Source: Gammaproteobacteria bacterium
Lineage (GTDB): Bacteria; Pseudomonadota; Gammaproteobacteria; Ga0077536
Length of the DNA: 64,000 bases
NCBI GenBank assembly: GCA_021773835.1
Contig: JAJFJQ010000066.1
Coordinates: 186,001 to 250,000, forward strand
Direction of reading: 5' to 3'
The position numbers and the translations under genes were made by a program. Positions 34,357-42,912 of this stretch are shown piece by piece; positions within the stretch are counted from its first letter, which is position 1; each line of letters opens with the position of its first letter. Below the pieces are notes generated by a model that worked only from the letters and a program-made list of their open reading frames with translations, had not been told where the DNA came from and did no database searches.

Positions 34357-35847
34357 TTAGTCCGCTTTTTTGTCTATCCAGCCGGGTGCTGCCCCACCTT
34401 GCGATGGCGTCGGCGGTGGAGGCAATTTGCGCTTTTCACCCGGTGCACCCGGTCCCGGATCGCCGGGAATTGGTTGCCCTGCCATATAGCCAATTACGTC
34501 TTGTGACAAGGCTTCGCTACCGTAGGCGGATTGTAACATCTCATCGACTTCCTTCTCGGCCATCCCATGCGCTCGAAGTCTGGTGGCCGAAATTTCGCGC
34601 GCGTGTATGGGAGCGTATTGCGGCATTTCTTTCCCGGTACCACTTCGGATCGCGCCTTTTGGGATCCGCTCCCGCTGCCGTCGGGCTAGGCGCTGCAATA
34701 TGTTCCATGCACGTTTGTTTTCGCCGATCGGCATCGTTTCGACGCTCCCATCGGCCTCAAAGTTCCGCCAGATCTCTTCGCCTTTTTGTGTGCGAATGAC
34801 AACAATGGTAGCGGCATCCGTGCCGACCCCACCACACGCGATGTCAGCCATTTCAGCCGAAAAATCCCCGCAGTGCTGGCATTCGGGACGCTGATAGTCT
34901 CGCATCGCTTCAGCTAGCGGAATCGTCTCTATCGTCTTATCCCGTTTATAGACGAGTACCTCACCCTTAACATTGAATTTCGATACCTCCGTTAGCGGGA
35001 TGTTCATGCGCTTCGCTATCCGCTCGGTCATGAGTTCATGGGTAAATACTTCGGTACAAAACAGGCCGATGCTAAACGAGACGCGATCGGAAAATCCGCG
35101 CAGAAATTCGCGTTGCCGGGCCAGTGGTTTTGCCTTTTTTTTGGCAGTGGCGAGAAACGACGGATCCATATACTGCATTTTCCGCAGTGGCGTTATCTGA
35201 CACGGCACGCCAACGAAGGCTACCCTACTCAGACCACGTTCCTTTGCTTCCGCCAGCGCCATATTATTTTCGCAATACGTATACCAACTACCGGCGCTCG
35301 CCTGAATTTCGGCTTCGGATACGACGACTTTCGGCGTTGGAAAGCACGGGTCGTCTTCCTCACCTACCGCAGAAACAATCCCGCCGTCGATCGCGCCGGT
35401 AGATTTCGCCCACGACAACAGACCGGTAACGACGCCGCCATCTTGCCCTCGTTCCGCCACCTCCGGTCGCTTAGTGCGGGCCACGAAGATATGACGATAA
35501 ACGCCAAAGATATCTTCGTACGGTCGTGCATTCTCAAACACCGCATCCTTCAGGTGGTCCTCTCGCGGCCATAACCGAGGGCATACCGTGGCGCAGACAT
35601 CACAACCAACGCCTTCACTGATCCCGCAATAATCAAATTCTGCACTGGCCTTGGCTGTTTGTTGCGGCTTTTTGTCGATATATTCGATAACGTTGTGCGG
35701 ACACACAAGTACGCAGCTGCCGCACTCGCAACAACTCCCAGCATCCACAACATCATTCATCATGTCCTTAAACGAATTGTGATGCAGCGCCTCAAGTGAT
35801 ATTGGTCCAGCGTTACCGCTGATAGCTTTTTCTTTTGCTTCGCTCAT
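34357..35847 (-). CDS. F420 hydrogenase/dehydrogenase beta-subunit-like Fe-S protein
   Basis: This 496-residue protein has two N-terminal Cys clusters (CCECGSCVLVCPHNV; then GCDVCATVCPR) for 4Fe-4S centres, an FrhB/FdhB N domain (GQDGGVVTGLLSWAKSTGAIDGGI), and a C domain (VGVPCQITPLRKMQ; GLFCTEVF; CQHCGDFSAEMADIACGG). The C-terminal tail is Pro/Gly-rich and unusual. This family includes divinyl chlorophyllide reductases, F420 enzymes and others, so the substrate is open. A stop-coupled neighbour is the VOC gene upstream (102 bp) and HiPIP downstream (124 bp). Confidence 0.85.
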   Translation of the reverse strand: MSEAKEKAISGNAGPISLEALHHNSFKDMMNDVVDAGSCCECGSCVLVCPHNVIEYIDKKPQQTAKASAEFDYCGISEGVGCDVCATVCPRLWPREDHLKDAVFENARPYEDIFGVYRHIFVARTKRPEVAERGQDGGVVTGLLSWAKSTGAIDGGIVSAVGEEDDPCFPTPKVVVSEAEIQASAGSWYTYCENNMALAEAKERGLSRVAFVGVPCQITPLRKMQYMDPSFLATAKKKAKPLARQREFLRGFSDRVSFSIGLFCTEVFTHELMTERIAKRMNIPLTEVSKFNVKGEVLVYKRDKTIETIPLAEAMRDYQRPECQHCGDFSAEMADIACGGVGTDAATIVVIRTQKGEEIWRNFEADGSVETMPIGENKRAWNILQRLARRQRERIPKGAIRSGTGKEMPQYAPIHAREISATRLRAHGMAEKEVDEMLQSAYGSEALSQDVIGYMAGQPIPGDPGPGAPGEKRKLPPPPTPSQGGAAPGWIDKKAD

Positions 35848-35949
35848 AGTTATTAGCAACGACGGCCCATGTAGATGACGAAATGCGTAATTGAGGCGCT
35901 TGTTGTCGCCCAGAAATTTATAGTGTGGTGCTCCAAGAATGTCCTGTGA

Positions 35950-36402
35950 TTAGATGTAATCGCCAGATGGATCGAAACTCGCGCCATCCTCCAATACACC
36001 GTGGCCAGGTACAAAGTTGACTTCAAGCCGAGTGCCGACAGGATCCTCGAACAGGACGGAATAATATCCGGGGGCCCATCCGCCTGCCTTCGGGCCATGC
36101 ACAATAACAGCGCCGATGCTGAGCAAATGAGCGTGCACTTTGTCCACGTCTTCGGCTGAGCGGGCTCGGAAACAATGATGGTGTAGCCCCACGCGATTCT
36201 GCACGAATCGCTCATTTTCATACTGCGGATCACATCGCCCGATGCCTAACGCTGTCCGACCCCCGACGTAGTATATAAAATCGGCGCCGTTAAAGACGCG
36301 TTCCATTCCTAGAAACGGCAAAAATTCGTCGTAGAATTTCCGACACACCTCCCAATTGCTCACTGCGATGTTCGTATGCGCAACACCGTTGATCCGGATC
36401 AT
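35950..36402 (-). CDS. VOC (glyoxalase/dioxygenase) superfamily protein
   Basis: This 150-residue protein has the paired beta-alpha-beta-beta-beta modules of the vicinal oxygen chelate fold: GVAHTNIAVSNWEVCRKFYDEFL, then GLHHHCFRARSAEDVDKVHAHLL, and a metal-ligand Glu in GTRLEVNFVPGHG. Start ATG at 36402. Substrate unknown. It is the first gene of the same-strand group leading to FrhB, HiPIP and the lipoprotein. Confidence 0.8.
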   Translation of the reverse strand: MIRINGVAHTNIAVSNWEVCRKFYDEFLPFLGMERVFNGADFIYYVGGRTALGIGRCDPQYENERFVQNRVGLHHHCFRARSAEDVDKVHAHLLSIGAVIVHGPKAGGWAPGYYSVLFEDPVGTRLEVNFVPGHGVLEDGASFDPSGDYI

Positions 36403-36442
36403 CGCTCTATTACCTCTTAAACCCCATTCTAAATATCTTGTG

Positions 36443-36474
36443 GGCTGGACATCGCGACTCCCCGATGTCCAGCC
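36443..36474. repeat. 11-bp stem inverted repeat
   Basis: GGCTGGACATC and GATGTCCAGCC pair with a 10-nt loop, between the VOC and HDOD genes, which are divergent. No T run on either side, so it is not a classic terminator; it could be an operator or a repeat remnant. The rest of 36403-36699 shows nothing else that I can support. Confidence 0.5.
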
Positions 36475-36699
36475 GACGCGTATTATATGTTGAACACCTA
36501 GCCTCCGGTGTAGTGATATCAGGCACCGATGGATGACTTAGCGCGTAGATTGTCGATCTCCCCACCTATCGGCTGAATTAACGCCCGCCGATGACACAAA
36601 TTTTGCCTATCAGATTGACTTTGCCGTCGAAAACACTAAAGCACGCGCCCCGCTTGCCGATCTACTGAGAAGCCCGCCACACCCGAACCTCGATAATTT

Positions 36700-38151
36700 A
36701 TGAATTCCGCTACCGCCGCAATTCCGCGACCACCCAAGACAAGTCCGATTGCCGCAGGCGACATACCGATATTACGGCTCACTCATGAGCGTATCAGTGA
36801 GTTATCCCAGCGACCATCGACCGCCGTATCGCATTTACAGCTTCTCATTGAAGGTGATCCTGCGGTTGCTTTGAACTTGTTTTCCGAGGTCAACAAGAAG
36901 CTCAAAGGCAGTGGACGCGCCTCGGCTACCGATGTTCCGCGCGCGGTGTTGTTTATGGGTCCGGAGGTCTTTATACAACGGATCGCGCAAGCACCGATTA
37001 TCGAATCCTTGGCCAATGACAGCCAAATCACAAAATTACGCCGGCTGCTCGGCCGGGCCCATCATGCTTCTCGTCAGGCGCGTAACATTGGACGCTTGCT
37101 GGGTGGTATTAGCCAGGATGAGATCCTAGCAGCATCGCTAACGCGTGAGGCATTGGCTTACGTCGAAGGACTATCCGAGATACTCGAGAATTCCCGCGAC
37201 ACCGACAAAATACGCGGACTACTTCCATCACCATTGGAGGGGCACAACATCGATCAGATGAGCAATTCTTGCATTGATCTGGCGGCACGCTTCGCCACCG
37301 CGACCGACCAATCGTGGGACGAAGCGGTCCTTGATCCAATCTTCGAGGAGGTGGCCGGACTGACGCGACGGTCAACCGACGACATTGCGCTCGCGATGAA
37401 AAGTACGACCATTGCAGCAGCGCGGGAAGGTAAGCAGTTTGAAATCTACCCGGCCGCAATCTACCTAATGTCACCAGGCCCGCGGCCGAAGCGATCCACA
37501 TCTCGTTCGCAAAAACCGACACCGGTTTCGGAACATCGTGAACCCAAACCGAACAAGGGCGTCCAAGAAGCATCAAAAAAAGCACCGAGCGCTAAGGACA
37601 AACCTACAATTGAAGGCGCGACAAATGACCTTGATCAGGCGTGTAATCGCCTGCGAGATGCCGCGAAGAACGGAACATCGACTGCCAAGATCCTACCATT
37701 TGCACTCCACATGATTTGCGATCATGTCGATGTCCAACTCGCAGTACTACTAATGTGCGACAAACGATCCGACCATCTTTCCGTTCGTTTGCATCATGGG
37801 CTTCGGCTTCCCGACCAACTCCTCGATCACGCAATCGATCCCTTGCGCAATCCGCTGCTCGGACGCCTACTTGAAACACAGGCGGCGTTCCATTGGTTAC
37901 CTGACAAACACAAAAAAAGCCTGACCAAAATACCGCTGAAGTTGCTGGGCGACAATGATGGCCTGTTGTTCTCTGTCCATGTCGAAGACAAACCAATCGG
38001 TATTATTATGGCCTGTCGACCCTCGAGTCGAAGTACCATCGACATACAACAATTCAAAAGTTTCCAACGATTGTGCAAAGCTACGTCGCGTGCGCTAGCG
38101 CTTAGCCGGCAACACACCAAGCCGACTAATCGCGCGCGGCGGTCCGCGTAA
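36700..38151 (+). CDS. HDOD-like signalling protein with C-terminal GAF-like domain
   Basis: The 483-residue protein starts with a Pro-rich tip, then an HDOD-type helical domain (residues 30-240) with RISELSQRPSTAVSHLQLLIEGDPAVALNLFSEVNKKL and PRAVLFMGPEVF, followed by a charged linker of about 50 residues (RPKRSTSRSQKPTPVSEHREPKPNKG) and a C-terminal GAF-like region. The usual HDOD active-site histidines are largely missing, as in most HDOD proteins. It likely acts as a binding or adaptor module in signalling. No kinase is adjacent. Confidence 0.65.
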   Translation: MNSATAAIPRPPKTSPIAAGDIPILRLTHERISELSQRPSTAVSHLQLLIEGDPAVALNLFSEVNKKLKGSGRASATDVPRAVLFMGPEVFIQRIAQAPIIESLANDSQITKLRRLLGRAHHASRQARNIGRLLGGISQDEILAASLTREALAYVEGLSEILENSRDTDKIRGLLPSPLEGHNIDQMSNSCIDLAARFATATDQSWDEAVLDPIFEEVAGLTRRSTDDIALAMKSTTIAAAREGKQFEIYPAAIYLMSPGPRPKRSTSRSQKPTPVSEHREPKPNKGVQEASKKAPSAKDKPTIEGATNDLDQACNRLRDAAKNGTSTAKILPFALHMICDHVDVQLAVLLMCDKRSDHLSVRLHHGLRLPDQLLDHAIDPLRNPLLGRLLETQAAFHWLPDKHKKSLTKIPLKLLGDNDGLLFSVHVEDKPIGIIMACRPSSRSTIDIQQFKSFQRLCKATSRALALSRQHTKPTNRARRSA

Positions 38152-39010
38152 TAATCACCAGTGCCGCTATGACCATAGCACCCCCTACAAGCAGGGGCAT
38201 ATCGGGTATCTCGGATAACGTAATTGCGGAAAGTACGACCCCAAAGACGGGAACAAGATTGAGGTAGACGGACGCATTAGCGACGCCGATGCGCTTTACT
38301 CCTTCGTTAAACCACACGAACCCGAACGAAACCGACAACACTCCTTGTACACCAATCATGAGCATGATCTTGGTATCGGACACGATATCTATCGCGGTTT
38401 CAGCGTTCAGTAACACTGCCGGAAATAGTAAGACCAGCGCAATGAAAGCAGCATAAGTAGTCACCGTAAGTGGAGAGATCGATCCAAACAGTTCGCGCGA
38501 ACCAATGGTAAACGCCGACCAACCCAATACGGCGACCAGAAATAAAAATTCCCCATAACCGATCCGGCCACCGATCAAGTCATGATAATTACCGTGACTT
38601 ACCACCGTCGCAGCACCAACGAAGGCGAGTACGACGCCGAAAATTGCAAGTCGAGATAGACGCCGCCCGAATAACAGGAAATCTAATACAGCGACAACTA
38701 TTGGTATCGCGCCGTTGATCACCGCACCGGTGTTCGCCTGCGCATGCTCAAGCGCTTTGAAGATCAGATAGTTGTGAAAGCAGAATCCGCTTAGGCTGAG
38801 GAACAACAGACGTAAGATGTTTTGCGGGCTTAACTTTAGAGTCAGCTGCCCACGGTGGTGTGCGATAGCCGCCAATGCGACAAAACCCGCAAATAATCGA
38901 ATGAATACAACTACCGAGGGTGCTTCAAAATGGGCAAGATAACGGCCAAGCGGATACGAACTCGCCCAAAACAGGGCCATTAAGGCCAACTTCGTATGGA
39001 TTAGCTGCAT
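38126..39010 (-). CDS. DMT/EamA family transporter
   Basis: This 294-residue protein has ten hydrophobic helices in two EamA repeats (first with SSYPLGRYLAHFEAPSVVVFIRLFAG, second with LGWSAFTIGSRELF), as in drug/metabolite exporters such as YdcZ/RhaT-like proteins. Substrate unknown. It overlaps the 3' end of the HDOD gene by 26 bp on the other strand. Confidence 0.9.
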   Translation of the reverse strand: MQLIHTKLALMALFWASSYPLGRYLAHFEAPSVVVFIRLFAGFVALAAIAHHRGQLTLKLSPQNILRLLFLSLSGFCFHNYLIFKALEHAQANTGAVINGAIPIVVAVLDFLLFGRRLSRLAIFGVVLAFVGAATVVSHGNYHDLIGGRIGYGEFLFLVAVLGWSAFTIGSRELFGSISPLTVTTYAAFIALVLLFPAVLLNAETAIDIVSDTKIMLMIGVQGVLSVSFGFVWFNEGVKRIGVANASVYLNLVPVFGVVLSAITLSEIPDMPLLVGGAMVIAALVIITRTAARD

Positions 39011-39081
39011 TTTTCAGGCGATTGCCTAAGTGCGGGAACAACATTTTTTAAACATCCGTGCGTCGACTGCGTGACTCGAAA

Positions 39082-39351
39082 TCACCGAGACTCACAACGG
39101 GCCTGTTCGACTAATCGGCGCTTGGACGCAGATGGCATGCGTTTAATCTCATGTTCGCGTCTTAATGCGGCGCCGCGCCCTAGTACCGTCTCGCTGTAGA
39201 CCAGACAAACCGGTCGCCGTGATCGCGTGTATTTTGCGCCGGCCCCGACATTGTGCTGCGCAATTCGCGCCTCCAACTCCTTCGCGATGCCGGTGTACAA
39301 GGACTCGTCCTTACAGCGCACGATATAGACATGCCATGGCGTGTCAGACAT
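39082..39351 (-). CDS. GIY-YIG nuclease-family protein
   Basis: The 89-residue protein from MSDTPWHVYIVRC has the small stand-alone GIY-YIG fold: HVYIVRCKDESLYTGIAKELEARIAQHN, then RRPVCLVYSE and ALRREHEIKRMPSASKRRL. This class (YhbQ/UPF0213) occurs singly in many bacteria; a role in DNA repair has been suggested but not shown. An upstream in-frame Met at 39393 would add 14 residues. Confidence 0.88.
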   Translation of the reverse strand: MSDTPWHVYIVRCKDESLYTGIAKELEARIAQHNVGAGAKYTRSRRPVCLVYSETVLGRGAALRREHEIKRMPSASKRRLVEQARCESR

Positions 39352-39541
39352 CGACGATATGGCCGTGCATCGGAGGTACCGGCGACATCGCACAAGCGGC
39401 TTGTCTCGGGTTTCGATAGTGGATAATTCTTCCCCGCTTCACATGCGTAACCTAAATTGAAAATTATGATCCTTTCCGAAATAGGTTAGGATCTTGGCAG
39501 TTTTTTCGATCTAAGTAACTAGCAATAGGAGTACCTATCCA

Positions 39542-39958
39542 ATGCCTAAGATCAAAGGTGGATGCATGTGTGGAAATGTACAGTACACAAGCCCAGTCGA
39601 ACCGGCAATGACGGCAGTGTGCCATTGCAAGGATTGTCAGAAGCAATCGGGGTCTGCGCTGTCAATAAATATCGGACTAGCAGAAGCTGATATTTCGTTT
39701 ACCGGCGAATTGAAAATGGTCTTAACACACGGCATCGAGAGCGGAAAAAAGATCGATCGATATTTTTGCCCGAATTGTGGATCGCCACTGTACTCAGCGC
39801 CGGAGGTCATGCCCGGCATGATTTTCCTCAAAGCCGGTACGCTCGATGACACCTCTTGGGTAAAGCCCGAAATTAATTTTTGGTGTGCCACCGCACAGCC
39901 GTGGGTCCCAATTGATGAATCCTTGCCAAAATTCCCCGGTAATCCACCATTCGAATGA
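39542..39958 (+). CDS. GFA (glutathione-dependent formaldehyde-activating)-family protein
   Basis: This 138-residue protein carries the zinc cysteines of the GFA/CENP-V family: GGCMCGNVQY, VCHCKDCQKQSGS, and YFCPNCGSPLY. GFA proteins bind glutathione-adducts or Zn; the physiological role varies. A GGAG sits 9 nt before the ATG. The neighbour downstream is a rhomboid-like protease. Confidence 0.9.
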   Translation: MPKIKGGCMCGNVQYTSPVEPAMTAVCHCKDCQKQSGSALSINIGLAEADISFTGELKMVLTHGIESGKKIDRYFCPNCGSPLYSAPEVMPGMIFLKAGTLDDTSWVKPEINFWCATAQPWVPIDESLPKFPGNPPFE

Positions 39959-39997
39959 TAACTGGACCGTTCCGGTTGCTCGCGCGACCGCAGATAT

Positions 39998-40744
39998 TTG
40001 TCTGTGGCTACTTTGCGAATCGCAACCATTGGCGCCGGCGACTCACCAACCATTTCAAGGCATCAGCTGGTTGAAAAACGCGTTGCCGGACCCCATGTTC
40101 TTGTCAACGTGACGGGATCATCGACAGTAAGCTTCAACGACGTGCAAAGATTCCGAAAATCGCTGCTATTGTCCGCTGCATTTGCTGGCTGCCTATGGAT
40201 AGTGAAAATCGTCGAAACGATCTTCGGGTTCGATTTCGGCCATTTCGGCATCTATCCGAGATCCATGGACAATCTCGTTGGCATCCCACTAGCGCCACTG
40301 ATCCACGGCTCATGGTCCCATCTCGCCAGTAACACCGCACCGATTCTAGTCCTTGGCACGGCTTTACTTTATGGCTACCCCCGAGCAGCAAAAACAACCG
40401 TTCCACTTATCTATCTCGGTTCTGGCCTGGGTGTTTGGGTGTTCGCACGCGAATTATTTCATATTGGCGCGAGTGGATTGACCTTTGGCATGATGTTCTT
40501 CGTGTTCACCATCGGCGCGATTCGGTGGGATCGACGGGCGATCGCATTATCGATGATCGTGTTTTTTCTATATGGCAGTATGATTTGGGGGATCTTCCCG
40601 CGTGACCCTGGTATCTCATTCGAGTACCATTTTTTCGGGGCTTTAATCGGAGTTGCGCTAGCGTTCGCGTTTAAAGATACCGATCCTGCACCACCCGAGA
40701 AACGTTATAGTTGGGAGGACGAGGACTTAGAAGAAGTTGGCTAG
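39998..40744 (+). CDS. Rhomboid-family intramembrane serine protease
   Basis: The 248-residue frame includes about six transmembrane helices with rhomboid motifs: HGSWSHLASN (helix-1 His loop), HIGASGLTFG with the catalytic Ser (GASG), and YHFFGALIGVALAF with the catalytic His. The TTG at 39998 is uncertain; the natural start may be one of the in-frame codons between there and about 40110 (GTG), because the first ~37 residues look non-coding. Substrates are unknown. Confidence 0.8.
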   Translation: MSVATLRIATIGAGDSPTISRHQLVEKRVAGPHVLVNVTGSSTVSFNDVQRFRKSLLLSAAFAGCLWIVKIVETIFGFDFGHFGIYPRSMDNLVGIPLAPLIHGSWSHLASNTAPILVLGTALLYGYPRAAKTTVPLIYLGSGLGVWVFARELFHIGASGLTFGMMFFVFTIGAIRWDRRAIALSMIVFFLYGSMIWGIFPRDPGISFEYHFFGALIGVALAFAFKDTDPAPPEKRYSWEDEDLEEVG

Positions 40745-40759
40745 GCGGAGCGGATCGGT

Positions 40760-41284
40760 TCAAAACTTCAGACTTTCAATTGGCACATTGGCCAGCACGA
40801 CTGAGTTTTCAATTTGCGCGTCGGGCACCTGCCAATATTTTCTTAGTAATTTATCTTTAGCGTCATTTGCTACCAGCGCAAATCCGTGGCGCTCATAAAA
40901 ATTAATCGCACGCGATACACCAGACCAGGTACCGATCAATACCGGTCGCTGCGTTCTTGCTAACAAAAATTTCAGCAACCCGCTTCCAATTCCTGCTCCC
41001 TGATACTCCGTCCTCGTATATGCGTGGCGGATCAGCATTACGTCTTGCGTCCGTTGAATACCCATCACGGCACGAAGCGCATCATTTTCTTCGTAACCCC
41101 AAAATTCGACTCCAGCGATGATCTCTGATCGAAACTCATGCCGGGACATGTAGGGGTCTGTGAAGCGATCTGCCGGGATCAGGCCGCGGTAGGCCGCCGC
41201 TGCCTCATTAATAATGAAATAAACAGAATCGAATTCGCGCTCGCCACATTGACGGAAAACTACGTTGTCGCGCTTAGGATACAT
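40760..41284 (-). CDS. GNAT family N-acetyltransferase
   Basis: The 174-residue protein has the acetyl-CoA-binding block RTEYQGAGIGSGLLKFLL and a late FYERHGF-like segment. Substrate unknown. It converges on the rhomboid gene with 15 bp between stops. Confidence 0.88.
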   Translation of the reverse strand: MYPKRDNVVFRQCGEREFDSVYFIINEAAAAYRGLIPADRFTDPYMSRHEFRSEIIAGVEFWGYEENDALRAVMGIQRTQDVMLIRHAYTRTEYQGAGIGSGLLKFLLARTQRPVLIGTWSGVSRAINFYERHGFALVANDAKDKLLRKYWQVPDAQIENSVVLANVPIESLKF

Positions 41285-41379
41285 GGGTTAGAAAGGCGTC
41301 GTTGGGCTCACGGGTTTCGATCCCGCGATGAGGCCTCGCCATCGTGTTGCCATTGGACCCATCGTAGCGCCACGAGTCG

Positions 41380-41892
41380 TCAGTCCTCGTCACCAACCAC
41401 GAAATCCAGGCTTACCGGTACCGGATTACTCAGTATATCGAGTACCGGACAGTGTGAGTTGACGACCTCGCGTAGCTTTTCCAGCTCGGCCGCCGGCGCG
41501 GATGACTCGATTTTTACCCGCGCCCGGATCGCCTCGAAGCCTGGACGAATGGTTTCGTCGACCGCGAAAAACCCGCGAAAATCGATGTCACCTTCAAGTT
41601 CTACCGAGACGCTGTCGAGCGAGATCCCCAAGGCGGTCGCATAGGCTCGATAAGTGATCTCCTGGCAGCTTCCAAGCGCGGCCAGAATGACCTCCGCCGG
41701 ACTCGGGCCGAGATCGCTTCCGCCGATTGACTCGGGTTCGTCGATTGTGAGCGCATGGTTGCGGATCGTAACATCGGATCTGAATCGGCCGCCGAGCCTA
41801 GATGAAGTCTTAAAAACTATTTTCGATTTCTCGACATCATCACGATACATTTGCTGTATATCATTGATAACACCCTTTAGTTCCGTATCCAC
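41380..41892 (-). CDS. OsmC/Ohr family protein
   Basis: This 170-residue protein has the OsmC pattern: GPSPAEVILAALGSCQEITYRAYAT with the first catalytic-type Cys, then a second Cys in SHCPVLDIL. The helical core and beta strands match the redox family that acts on organic hydroperoxides. No neighbouring OhrR regulator is visible. Confidence 0.88.
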   Translation of the reverse strand: MDTELKGVINDIQQMYRDDVEKSKIVFKTSSRLGGRFRSDVTIRNHALTIDEPESIGGSDLGPSPAEVILAALGSCQEITYRAYATALGISLDSVSVELEGDIDFRGFFAVDETIRPGFEAIRARVKIESSAPAAELEKLREVVNSHCPVLDILSNPVPVSLDFVVGDED

Positions 41893-42072
41893 GGAGATCC
41901 CCTGTTGCGCTCAAGTCGTTCAAACATAACGCTAATCCAATGCTATTTCCACTCACCACAAAAGCGAATCTCAACCAGGTTTGGACCTGACACTGAACGC
42001 GATCCAATTCTTACAAAGCGTTTCTCTACGCTCGAAAATCGTCCGCATCTTGAACAACTCCGCTATAGTTAG

Positions 42073-42912
42073 ATGAAGCAGTCTTGGATCGATTACATGG
42101 CGAGCGAACTCGAAAATCTGAATCTAGCGCTATTCTGCGATTTTGAAAATATTGCTTTAGGCGTGCGCGACGCCAAATACGCAAAATTCGATATCGGGCA
42201 CGTGCTCGAACGACTCCTCGTCAAAGGCAGCATTGTGGTGAAGAAAGCCTATTGCGATTGGGATCGTTACAAAGACTTTAAACAGCCCATGCATGAAGCC
42301 GCGTTCGAGTTAATCGATATTCCTCATGTGCGGCAATCGGGAAAAAATTCTGCCGATATTCGCATGGTCGTCGATGCGCTGGATCTCTGTTACACAAAAT
42401 CTCATGTCGATACGTTTGTGATCATAAGTGGTGATTCCGATTTTTCACCGCTGGTTAGTAAACTGCGGGAAAACGCCAAAACCGTGATTGGCGTAGGAGT
42501 CAAGAATTCTACCTCCGATCTCCTAATGAGCAATTGCGACGAATTTATTTTCTACGACGATCTCGTGCAGCGGGAGGAAGCGAGTAAGCGAGCGCGTCAA
42601 AAGTCGACATCAAAGAAAAAGGCCGCCAAAGATAAAGCCGCAAGTAAAACCGACGACTCGCTTCAGCAGGCGATCGATCTCGTTGTAGAGACGGCCGATG
42701 CGCTGCAAAACGAACGCGGTGATCAGGAAACCTTATGGGGATCGATGATTAAACAGGCGCTGAAGCGCCGACGGCCAGGATTCAGCGAAAGCTCATTCGG
42801 TATCGGTTCATTCAATAAATTATTGGAAGAGGCCCAAGCCCGCGGATCCCTCGAACTCGACCTCGACGAACGTTCCGGCGGCTATATTATTCGGCGCATC
42901 ACCGCTGACTAG
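42073..42912 (+). CDS. NYN-domain ribonuclease-like protein with C-terminal LOTUS-like domain
   Basis: The 279-residue protein begins with a NYN (PIN-like) domain with conserved Asp residues in LFCDFENIALG, SADIRMVVDALDL and VIISGDSDFSPLV, of the LabA/DUF88 type. A charged Lys-rich linker (KKKAAKDKAASKTDD) leads to a small C-terminal domain (ETLWGSMIKQALKRRRPGFSESSFGIGSFNKLLEEA) like OST-HTH/LOTUS. An RNA-binding or cleaving role is inferred. An alternative start at 42097 (MASELENLNL) is possible. Overlaps the end of the hyuB gene by 4 bp. Confidence 0.88.
   Translation: MKQSWIDYMASELENLNLALFCDFENIALGVRDAKYAKFDIGHVLERLLVKGSIVVKKAYCDWDRYKDFKQPMHEAAFELIDIPHVRQSGKNSADIRMVVDALDLCYTKSHVDTFVIISGDSDFSPLVSKLRENAKTVIGVGVKNSTSDLLMSNCDEFIFYDDLVQREEASKRARQKSTSKKKAAKDKAASKTDDSLQQAIDLVVETADALQNERGDQETLWGSMIKQALKRRRPGFSESSFGIGSFNKLLEEAQARGSLELDLDERSGGYIIRRITAD

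Noticed and set aside
41285-41379. tRNA-like pattern (GGGATCGAAACCC with short acceptor match) on the minus strand
   Set aside because: The distance between acceptor halves is only about 59 nt, the acceptor has mismatches, and no anticodon stem or D arm is seen.
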